DNA of 64,000 nucleotides from Mactromeris polynyma (lineage: Eukaryota; Mollusca; Bivalvia; Venerida; Mactridae), in contig JASFXZ010000038.1 of NCBI GenBank assembly GCA_032209605.1, forward strand, positions 2,790,001-2,854,000, in the 5' to 3' direction. Below the pieces are notes generated by a model. It did not search any database. It had not been told where the DNA came from and worked only from the letters and a program-made list of their open reading frames with translations. Position 1 is the stretch's first letter. Every line of letters begins with the position of its first letter. This document shows, one piece after another, positions 1 to 18,800 of this stretch. A program made the position numbers and the translations under genes.

Positions 1-51
1 AATTTGAGCAAATTCGATCTGCGGAGACTATTAATGAAAGTCTGTACATTT
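1..51 (+). CDS. possible 3' end of an exon cut by the window edge
   Basis: The first 51 bases are open in one frame and end at a good splice donor (GTAAGT from position 52). The frame reads FEQIRSAETINESLYI before the junction and meets a stop two codons into the presumed intron. The short string INESL recalls the segment after switch II of kinesin motor domains, but 16 residues are too few to name a family. No matching downstream exon was found before the phosphatase gene. It could be chance. Confidence 0.18.
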
Positions 52-739
52 GTAAGTAGATTTTAATTTATTATTTCTAAAGGACTAGATTCTAATTTGA
101 TAAGTCATTGTTCTTGGGTGTAAAATATTGGTTAAATTTAGGAAGTAGGCATACACAATTAGGCCTACTGGAAGCGGCTACAAGTAAAATATATATATTC
201 CGTCAAGAGTTATGCAAATCTGTATAAAATCTGTGCGATTTATAATTCATTCCAGCAAGTATTAAAGTTTGGAGTTAGTGATATTCATGCACAGGTTTAG
301 AAGCGTCTTATTTCGAAAATTGAGACGTCCGAAGATAAGTCCAACTTGGGTTTTATTTCGACACCGAAATATTTGAACTCCGAGAAATGAACATCTACAT
401 GGTTGCATTGATTTAAAATTTATCTTAGTAAATTTTACAACGGACATATTGTGTCCGTGATTTTACTAATATATAAAATATTGAATTGAGTTTTACGCGC
501 CAAACGTAACAGAAAGTTACCGGGATCGACCGAACTCGGCACGTTTAAGCCGATTGAACTAATGTCCACTTGTATTCCATATGAACATTGGAAGTGCGTT
601 AGTCTGGGACAAATTAACAGCGACAAGTTCCTGTTTCTTTGCAATGATTAAAGTCACTTCTATCGATCTCTGGCTTAACAGAAAAATCTAATAGATTTTA
701 CCATTGACTTGGGCACCTGCGCTGGCAGCTGTGGTTGCT

Positions 740-822
740 ATTGGTTTCACGGGTAGTGACGTCATTTAGCTATGGCGGACAGATGTTGCAGAAGCTGGGC
801 CGAACGGTATCGATATTTCTGA
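740..822 (+). promoter_or_regulatory. candidate promoter of the PP1-like gene
   Basis: An inverted CCAAT box (ATTGG at 740) is followed by a full palindromic cAMP-response element (TGACGTCA, 757-764) and by ATGGCGGAC at 772, which resembles the YY1-type element often found at TATA-less start sites. The ATG at 772 opens only a 16-codon frame that stops at 820-822, so it would be an upstream ORF if transcribed. The cluster lies about 300 bases before the phosphatase start codon. It is inferred from motifs alone; no transcript start can be seen. Confidence 0.4.
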
Positions 823-1113
823 AACTCATGTGGATTACGCATTTTGTGAACATTATTTGGTGAACGAATCTTAAATGGAATGAATATCAAATAAACTTAG
901 TTTTGACGTTACGTATAGTCGCAAATTTGCAATTCAAATAAAATAATGTTTGCGATGATTGTTGTCTGAACATTACCTTTAACTAGAAGTGGGTGGGGTG
1001 TTGTGAACACAATTTAAGAATTCTCATAGTCATGCTATTACATTCCAGCATTATGTGATCAGTTATTTGGCGTGACAGAATTTATTGACGCTTTTCGGTA
1101 ACATAACAGCAAG

Positions 1114-9330
<8,217 letters not shown>

Positions 9331-9638
9331 TTGTAATTTTATTTAATTGTTCTCTACATAGTGCTAGAATTATCCTGTTCATTATACCAATGTTATGCTT
9401 TAAAGTTATGATTGTATGTGTGATATATTATAACAGAAGTACCACTGCCAAAATGTTGATTCCATTCAACTTGACATGAAGTGAAATGATGCAAGGAAAC
9501 GATAGTACAAAAACATACAAAAACATCGCTGCACCTGTTATTTATGATAAAATGTGTAAAATTAGTGTGGAGCAGTAAGAGTTTTCTATGTCATCACATA
9601 TTGATGGTAAGAATACTAAATTAATGATAAGGGATGGG

Positions 9639-9644
9639 AATAAA
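9639..9644 (+). terminator. polyadenylation signal candidate for the PP1-like gene
   Basis: An AATAAA hexamer lies about 310 bases after the stop codon and is followed by a CT/T-rich stretch. It is the first consensus hexamer downstream. The following kilobases are equally AT-rich, so a longer 3' UTR cannot be excluded. Confidence 0.4.
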
Positions 9645-10284
9645 CTTTCTCTTTAATATGTTTTTACATCCCCAACTCAAGGATGTACATTATAAGGTCT
9701 ATTCGTATGTTCAAACATATCTTGCAACTCTGATTGGCCTAAGTACTTCTTTTTTCTAAATTAAAAGTTTACATATAAACACTCTGAAGAGAATGTGTTG
9801 TAAAATGATTAGTATTATGTAAACAAAGCATTCCTTTGAAAAGGATTTGGTAGGAATTGAAGACTTGAACATTCAGACCAAAGTAAATGACATAAGTTTG
9901 TAAATTTTTGAAATCAATAATTCTGTGTAAGTTTTTGCACTGTTGTCAGTAATGAACTGAACTACTGACAGAATTGCTACGAAGGTAAATGTCATTTCGA
10001 TTTGTTCAGCTCCTGTAGATTTTAAATGTTTAAGTCAAAATCTGTGTAGAGACTGGTTGTCATTAGTTTTAATTGTCATTCATTTCATTTAAACCTGCAT
10101 ACACGTGTTATTACCATTGAAGCAATATTCAATATCCATTTGTGTTCTCATTTGTTGTTCTGCCTTTCTACCAGGATGCACTCGTACGGTGCTTGTTTCT
10201 TGATTGTACATTGTTGGGTTTTTCATTTGTGTGACTACATTTGGCTTGTATGGTATCTGTGAACTAAATTTTGAATCATAGTAG

Positions 10285-10515
10285 TTTGTATGACTTCTGT
10301 GGAAAAACTATATGACTTCTGTGGACCAAACTATTTCTCATGATTTCTTTCGACCAAACAGTAGATCATGATCATATTTTATGATTTTTATGGCCCAACA
10401 TAGGGATCAGTATCTTTTTGCATATTTCTACAGACCAAACTATAGATCAGTAATTTTGCATATTTCTATAGACAAACTAGATCAGTATGTTTGTATAGTA
10501 TTTCTGTAGATCAAA
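10285..10515 (+). repeat. degenerate tandem repeat, period about 50 bp
   Basis: Variants of 'TATGACTTCTGTGGACCAAACTA' style units recur, for example TTCTGTGGACCAAACTAT, TTCTTTCGACCAAACAGTAG, TTCTACAGACCAAACTATAG and TTCTATAGACAAACTAG, each followed by AGATCA or CAGTAT strings. Units are diverged and of uneven length. It is non-coding. Confidence 0.45.
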
Positions 10516-10904
10516 ATTCAGTTCTGTAAGGTTTTGTATACTTTCTATCAACCAGTATACTAAAGCCACATGCTTTATACAATTATCACAAACACATTAT
10601 GTATTGAATATGTCTGAAATTGAATATTCTTCAAATAACATTACTCTGAAACTTGTACATGTTTGGAAACAATTCTGTGCACAAATACTATATACTGAAA
10701 GTGTTATGAAATTATCGTTAATCATCATGAGTTAATTGCATTTTGAACTTGGAAAAAACTTTAAATTAGTTGGTATTTATTTTCCGATTGGGTTGGTAGC
10801 CTCAAAAGGCACTTATTTGCTTCCATTATATTATCTATTAAAGAAAAGTAGTGTTCAAATGTTCCTACTATGATGCTTTTGGTGCTTCAATTTTATTGAA
10901 TTTA

Positions 10905-11180
10905 TTTTTATGTCCCCGCCATTCAAAGAATTGGAAAGGGGCATACAATTTCCTGTCTGTCTGTTTGTGCTTCCGTCTATGCGAAAATTTGGTTTCTGAT
11001 CAATAACTTTTGAAAGAATGGATGGATTCAATTAGTATTGGGCACATAACCATTATAAAATACACGTGAAATTCAATTTCGGTTACTAACCACAAAATTA
11101 AGGAGGAGTTATGGCCCTTTTTCGACTTGAGAAAATGGTTTCTGATCAGTAACACTTGAACAGTCCATAGAGGGGGCTTC
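10905..11180. repeat. dispersed repeat related to the 4741 block
   Basis: It starts with TATGTCCCCGCC, then GGGGCATACAA, TCTGTCTGTTTG and CTTCCGTC. The phrase GGTTTCTGATCA-TAAC-TTGAA occurs twice, at about 10991 and 11137, so it is partly duplicated. It shares its layout with 4741-4970. Non-coding. Confidence 0.4.
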
Positions 11181-11977
11181 CTTGTCCTGTGGACACATCT
11201 AGTGGATTAGGGTTATGGTTAGGTTTTACATTAATGACATAATTATACATTGTTCTTTATGAGTTTGTACAATACTCTTGTGTTATGTGTTGACGTTGGC
11301 TATTTTAACTTCATGTTGTTGGAGAGATATGATAGTTCTTTGTAGATGTTATATGCATATATTTAATTTGTTAAGTGTGTTAGTTGAGTTTGAATTATGT
11401 AAGTAACCGTACCATTCCAGTTTGAATTATTGAAGTTTTATGTGTTCATAGTTTACAGTATTGAATTAGCTTTGTATAATGGAAATTTATGTGTGTATAT
11501 TAATCTGTTCTTTGTATGTCTTATTGACTTACTGTTTGCATGTTATATTGTTACTGCATTACTTTTGGCATGTTAAAGCTAAATGTTTAAAGTGGTTTTT
11601 CTGAAGAAAAATTCATATGATCTGCAGAATACTATGTTTATTATATTTTTGAGTATGTATTATAACATTTAATTCCTTTTGTTCTGTTTGGGTATTCATG
11701 TGAAAGTTGACTATTACTTGCAACTATATCTATATTAAGCCCACTTACACCGACACTGCATTTTGTTACTATTTTGAAAGTATGTATATACTTATGTTAA
11801 GATAATGCAATCCTATTGCACTCTGTGGACAAATTTTAGTCATGAATTATTTTTTCTTTAAATTGCACAAATAATATATACATTTATTCAGAATTTCTCT
11901 ACAAAATTTAAAGTTTTTGTTCTTAATTAGTATTGTATATTCTATTTATAAAAACATGTATACAGCATTTGCAAAAT

Positions 11978-12045
11978 AGTTCAGGGCAATAATATTGTGA
12001 TTGTATTTTGAGAAGGAAGACATTTTAATATTATTGCCCTGAACT
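11978..12045 (+). repeat. perfect 19-bp stem hairpin with 30-nt loop
   Basis: AGTTCAGGGCAATAATATT (11978-11996) is exactly complementary to AATATTATTGCCCTGAACT (12027-12045). The stem is unusually GC-containing for its AT-rich surroundings. It could be a tiny MITE, a folded element in a long 3' UTR of the phosphatase transcript, or a small-RNA precursor. Sequence alone does not decide. Confidence 0.55.
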
Positions 12046-13620
12046 CCTACAATGTATGTCGGCATTTGGGTCATGGACATGTTCAATTAAAATAGAGACA
12101 TCTTTATACATTACTTTCATTCAAAATTGTGTAAAATTTCTGATATTTGACCATACTTGTGCTTGTCCAGTGTTTTAGTTCCTCAATAGTTGGAAATATC
12201 TGTGTCTTTATATGTCTGTTGTGCGCATTTGTTTCTGTACCTAATGGTTATGTTTAATTTTGGTACTGTGACTCTATTCAGTGATTTTTTATGGTATCCA
12301 TGAGCCATGTTTCAAATTACATGTTTACTCTCATTATCGTAGATACATATTTAACACCGTTTTGATCCCATCGAATTTGTTTGTTAATGTATTCTCTTGA
12401 ATTTTAAGATAGAGGTAATTTAAAGTTAATGGTTAGATAAGAATGTTTTGGTACAAGCATATTATACATTTAGATTATTTTCATTGAAGTTTTGGAAAAT
12501 ACAACTTGTCGCTATATCATTTCATTTTGATGAAATATTTTCATATATACTGTTGAACATAAACCCTTGAATACGCTATAAACAGTTGAAAAGTGTTGAA
12601 GGATGATTATATGTAATTATTTACAGAACTGTAAAAGTAATAAAAACACACAGTGTATAATTTTACGGCTGTAAAACTACCATCTCTACAGAATTTCAAG
12701 TTTTGATATCAAGATGTATATTTATACTACTAGCAATCTGAGTACATTATACATGTATGTTGAAGATCTTAGTTTTGTTGGGCAAACTTGTGCAAAATCT
12801 TTGAAAAATTTAGACAAATAAATTCTACTTAAATAGCATGATCATGAAACCACTAAACTTGTTGAAGCTAGAATGGCTAGTGTTCAGTGTGATAGTACTG
12901 CAGCTTAACAAAAACTTATTTTTCAGTTGAACAGTTTCGTTATAATATAATTATTTACTATTCTCATGTTTTCTTGATGGTTTCAAATACCCACATGCAT
13001 GTTAAGGGAAATAGATTATCAATCAATTAAATCTTTAGATGAGGTTTGCTCTGATGGTTTAGATTTTTTATGTCCAATGTGTTGAGGTAACCTAGTATCA
13101 ATCAGATTCTTCCGTACTAGGAAAAACTTTATTATGAATATAATTCTTGAAACCAAAACCAGATGTTTGGTATTCATATGCATTTAATTTTTTCTACAAA
13201 GCAATTCTAGATACTAAGTATGCTGTGGATATCCCCGTCAGAGCTATCTGTCCTGTTCTGATTTAAGAAGACATTTTATGTTGCTGGATACACCTATCAT
13301 GTCCACCTGGATTTCATGTCGATATTATTGGGTTGAATTGTTGTAAAAATCGGAGAAAAATACTCAATTTGATTCAAAAGTGCCCACCCACACCTATAAG
13401 AAGACCGTTTCATGTTGAAGAACAACAAATATATCATTGTTTTTGTTTTTTGTATGAAACAATCTAATGATGGTAAGTTGACACTTTTGAAGCAAAACTG
13501 GTATTGCATGTATTACATAAATGTACTGTATGGAAATATTCATTCTGTATTTAATTGTACAAAAACATGCATGTCAAAACTCGTTTTTACAAGTGTTCTA
13601 TGAATAACTTGTTGATACTA

Positions 13621-13796
13621 CAGTAGGACCTCGTTCATTCGAATTCATCAAGTCCGAAATTTTATTTCGAATAATACATGGTTTCGATTAGTCCAATTCA
13701 CTTCGTTGTGCCCAGGAAGATACATGGGGACCTGATATTTTTCAAATGATACCAAGTATTCGGATAGAAGGTTGTCGAATCAACAAGGTCCAACTG
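13621..13796. mobile_element. Tigger/pogo-like MITE with TA duplication (copy 1)
   Basis: It begins CAGTAGGACCTCGTTCATTC and ends TCAACAAGGTCCAACTG, flanked by TA on both sides (13619-13620, 13797-13798). CAGT termini, a TA target and 'GGACCTCGTT.ATTCGAA' ends are typical of pogo/Tigger-derived MITEs. A second, inverted copy of the same family lies at 49144-49298 and shares the internal AAGTATTCGGATAG / AAGGTTGTCGAAT segment. Non-coding. Confidence 0.65.
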
Positions 13797-15541
13797 TATA
13801 TAATATAGATATTGTTTTTTTTATTTTTTCTGTTACTTCCTGTTAAATTTTGCATTAAATATTTTGTTTAAATTTCAAATGTGTTTTATAATTGTTTGCC
13901 ATTGTACACAAAATGATGCATATTGATGAATGTAAATGTCACAAATATAAAACCGTATTTGTCACGACAATTCTTGCAGATGATAAAAACATCCACATTA
14001 CAATCATTACATTCAGACAAAACTCAGTTCTTGGGGATATTTAATTATTCAATTTCAAGAGTTGTAGCTGAACTTTTGGCCATACATGAGCTTTAAAGGG
14101 ATCCAACCCCCCATATTTCAGATTAGTGTTGCTTTTAGACTGCAATAAAGGTCTGAAGTGAGGGAATACATAGCGGTTTAGGGATAGACTGACTGATTCT
14201 GGTTATAAAGTAACGGGGCAAAGTTGAATCACAAATTTCACAATCCGTGAATTAGATGGAAGTTCTGGCTTGCAACGCAGGAAAAAGTCATGGAAAGTAT
14301 TAATGTACATTTTAAATCCAAGTTAAATAATTAAGCTTAACCCAGTAAAGTTCAATACACATATTTTCAAAAGTTTGTGTTTGATGAAAACTTCAGTTGA
14401 TGACCACATGTAACCATCTAGCAGATTATGTTGCTTATGTTTAATCAACACATTACAAAACTGAATTTAATGTAACTCTACAGTAACAGTTCAGTCACAA
14501 TGATATTGAAAATGAGTTTATGAATGTTCTTGAGTTTGTACATTTTCAATTAACCTCTTTGTTTGCTATCCTAAAATGCTGTAGACAACTGACCCCAGTT
14601 TGATAAAAATCACTTCACAGTGAGATTCTTGTGAGAATAATTCTACATCAAAAATTCTGAAAATCATGATACAGACTAACACAGATTAAGTAACATTCAA
14701 TTTTATTTTCATTAAAAGCAATTTGACAAATGACTAATTTATTGAACTGTCACATTCAATTTCATAAATTATGCATGGAACAAAATAGCAAAAACCTAGC
14801 TACAATGTGCTCTGTTGTACAAAGCAGAAATATGATTAAAAACGATACTAATCTCGAGTTTCTGCCTTTGGTAGTCAAATATTCCCATTATTTTTATGGT
14901 AAAAGACTCCACAATATGGAATAAAGCGTATGTGGTGAGTGTTTGGTAGATATATATAAAATGTACGTGAACTTTAGCGTCATTCTATGACAAACTTGCA
15001 TATTATTTAAAATTATTCACTATGTCACAATATGATGAAAACAAATACTTAGGTTCACCATCAATATGTCCAGTACTTGTGCTTCTCACATTTTTGACAT
15101 ACTGTATTTGCAGTATAGTTCCATACAGTTACACTGAATGTCAGAAGTTTTGCAAATATGTTAGGGAGTTCAAAACGTTTTTATGCTGCTAAAGTGAATT
15201 ATGACATATCTGGACACTGAATAAATTGTGGGTGACTATGAGCTCAATGTGTTGAACAACATTTCAGCGATTTACTTTGAAGTTTTAATCTTCTACAAAC
15301 CTAAGGACACTTGTATGTGTTAGATAACTATGTCTGATGAAGCTATACGGGGAACTTTGATCATTTCTATACTTCACCTATGTTTTGTTACAAATCACTA
15401 ACACTTCCTGGTGGCAAGTTTTCCAACCCATTTCAAGTCCTTTGTTTTATATTGATGTCTCCTTTTTAGCACAAAGAAATGTCACATTGAAGTAATGGCC
15501 AATTTTTGCCTCACTCGCATACCTTTAATACCTAATGCTTT

Positions 15542-15547
15542 TATTTG
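15542..15547 (-). terminator. polyadenylation signal candidate for the nAChR gene
   Basis: An AATAAA on the minus strand lies about 330 bases past the receptor stop codon. Other hexamers occur further on (about 14700-14740). Weak evidence. Confidence 0.25.
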
Positions 15548-15872
15548 TGCATGTCAATACTTCCATGGATTTCACACATCTTAAGTATTTCTCCACTGAT
15601 TGATTTTACTGTCAGTTAAATAATCCATGAGTTGAACTGTGCCAAACACATCGTTAGTGACTCCGCAGACTGAGTTCTTAAAGAAGTTTGACTTCTTTAT
15701 GTCAACTTAAAACTAATCTAGTTGTATCACACATTCACTGGACTCGAATAAACATTTTGTCTCCTCGCCGATCGATTTAAAACATGTTTCATGTTTAATG
15801 ACTTCATAGTTTGTATTGTTTATACAAATATTTACACCATAGTAGATTCGACCTATCCACAGAATGAAAGAA

Positions 15873-18800
15873 CTAGGTGTCGTGTAACTTTAGCTGTAAG
15901 ACAAAGACTAGAGTGACTGTCGCGAAACATATTACGTAAAGAAAGAGAAACACTCGGTCTAACACACGAGCAAGTTTCTGCCAGTCTTCCTTATTTTCTT
16001 CCGTATTGTCCGTATCTTCAAAGTGATGCATTATATTATTTAATGTAGTTGCCTGTTCTTGCATGTATATCTGCAAAGTTTCATCTTGTGAACTACTAGT
16101 ACTCAATGGTGGAAGTCGATTTCGTGGAGTATTTGATAAATGGTTCAGTATGTGAGCGCCGCCATTAGTTTGTGGGTCCTCGTCAAAGCTAGTTTCTTTC
16201 AGCTGAAAATGAACGAAAAAAGTCCTATATCAAAACTCTGAAAGGTAAAAGACTACAATAGTTTGTAGACCTATAGCGCCACACAGCTGTAAAGAGAAAA
16301 ATTGTCTTGCGGTAATATTATTTAATAAAAATGTGTATTTAATTATAATGTGAGGCGTTTCTACAAATTATTGTATATTATATTAAATAATATGATACAA
16401 ACATTAGGTAATAAATAGTCCTTTATATTTACACATAAACAAGAAGTGAAACGCGTCGTCTGCTTAGAGCGTCTTATCTACCATATCGCGAAATTTACGC
16501 GTAGGTAAAATCGCGAGCCGAGGCAAGATAAATCGATAAGAGATAGCGTTATTATGGTGGCATATTACTTCCACCAGTTAGCATGATAGCGTTCGCGAAT
16601 TGTTTCGTGTTAACCACTTAATTATTACGATAATTATCTAGCTATATATATATTCTTTATTTCCGTCTCATCTATGTACAGTACAACATAATACAAAAAC
16701 AATATACTAACTACAAAAAAAGTACATAGCCATTCTGTATAGAACTATAAGAGACTATTATCAACAATAACTATCACATTCGATTCAACAATATGTACAA
16801 GTAAAACTGAGGATCAGTCGCTAATTTTATATTAAAATTGTTATAAAACAGAACACAATACGATACTGAAGTACAAAAAGGGCGCAAATGCGCATCTAAA
16901 AAATAGTATTAGAAAACCAATTATCAGCCTCGATCAGATCGAGAATGAACTAATTAGCAGCTGATTCTCAGAATATGTAAAATGTGCAACAATAACATTA
17001 AGAAAATATCTAGTAAATATTCGTGATAAATGTTCGGTAAGATAAATATCATACAACTAGAAACAGGATTGACAGTGCCCAGAACTGCCCCCTCTTACCT
17101 TATTATGATGTATTACACTAGATTTAAGTGGTAACACGAATCTTATCTAGTTGACCACTTATTATGTTAACTCAAATTCGCGAATTTCACTTAAGATTCG
17201 TGTTACCACTTATTTATAAATGCAAATTTGGCTTCTATATGTAAGTGGTAACACGAATCTTAAGTGAAATTCGCGAATTTGAGTTATTAAGTAACATAAT
17301 AAGTGGTCAACTAGATAAGATTCGTGTTACCACTTACACGTAGAAGCCAAAAACGCATTTATAAATAAGTGGTAACACGAATCTTAAGTGAAATTCGCGA
17401 ATTTGAGTTATTAAGTAACATAATAAGTGGTCAACTAGATAAGATTCGTGTTACCACTTACACGTAGAAGCCAAAAACGCATTTATAAATAAGTGGTAAC
17501 ACGAATCTTAAGTGAAATTCGCGAATTTTAGTTATTAAGTAACATAATAAGTGGTCAACTAAATAAGATTCGTGTTGCCACACTTAAATCTAGTGTAATA
17601 CATCATAAAAAGGTAAGAGGTGGCAGTTCTGGGCACTTTCAAGCTGTTCTAGTTTTATGATATTTATCTTACCGAAAATGTAACACGAATATTTTCTAGA
17701 TAGCTAGATAATTATCGTTATAATTAAGTGGTTAACACCAGGGCTAGTACATACCGGGTTATGAATCGGACGGTACACAGTAGTTTATCATGCCTCGGAT
17801 GATCACGTGACTCACTACACATCGGGTGTCATTTGCAAATTAATGATTTGTTATAGCGAAGACAAAATGTAAAATCAATTAAAACGCAATCTTTTGCAAC
17901 TTTATTGATTTTTCTGGATGAGATATGTATTGCTTCGTTGATATGTATATATTTAAGACCTCGCTATGCGTAATTAATTCCTAATTAACGATTCGAATGT
18001 GAGCGACCAGACTTGTGAAAAGCAATGGACGACGGTCAATTTTCTTTTATGTAGTATTTTGTAAGTGTTATAATGGTATAATTAAGCAATTAAAACTGTT
18101 CAATTACTAGAAAACAAATATCATATTTATTGTTGTGCATTGCACTAGGTCATAAGTGCTCAAATTGTCCAGATATTTAAAAAGAATCAGTGCATTTGGC
18201 CAATTTTCGCGTAATGCGAAAAAAAGGCTTCCAATTTGAAAATTACGTCCATGATTATGTGAAGAATAGCGGTCTAATACGCCTTGTATCACATAAGATT
18301 TTAGTGTTTTTATGCAAAATAAAGACAGTTTGGTGCATTGCAGATAAAAGAAATCGTGTAATAGTACTTTTAAGTGCTTTTTTATTTGTCTGAAAACTAA
18401 TATTTTTTCTTTTGAAAGTTCACTGAATTTGTCAATTGGGATTTGATACCCGTGAATGCCATTAACATGTGAGAATTTAAATAACATTATACTGTCTTAC
18501 TTAAGATGACATTTTTTCTAAATCATCATTTCTTTTTAATAAAAAATAAAGCAAATACAAATATTTACACACAAACACGTCGTCTGTTAGAGCGTAATAT
18601 CTACCACATTGTGAAATTAACGCGTAGGTAAAATCGCGAGCCGAGGCAGGATAAATCGATAAGAGATAGTGTTATATAGTCCGATTCATAACCCGGAATG
18701 TACTAGCCATCTTAACACGAAACAATTCGCGAACGCTATCATGCTAACTGGTGGCAGTTATATGCCACCATAATAACGCTATCTCTTATCGATTTATCTT

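Larger units (their letters stand above)
9645..15541. other. AT-rich region between the convergent PP1-like and nAChR genes
   Basis: Between the phosphatase signal and the receptor 3' end I see no coding exon on either strand. The stretch holds a degenerate tandem repeat (10285-10515), a dispersed repeat (10905-11180), a 19-bp-stem hairpin (11978-12045) and a TA-flanked MITE (13621-13796). It may include long 3' UTRs of both genes. Confidence 0.5.
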
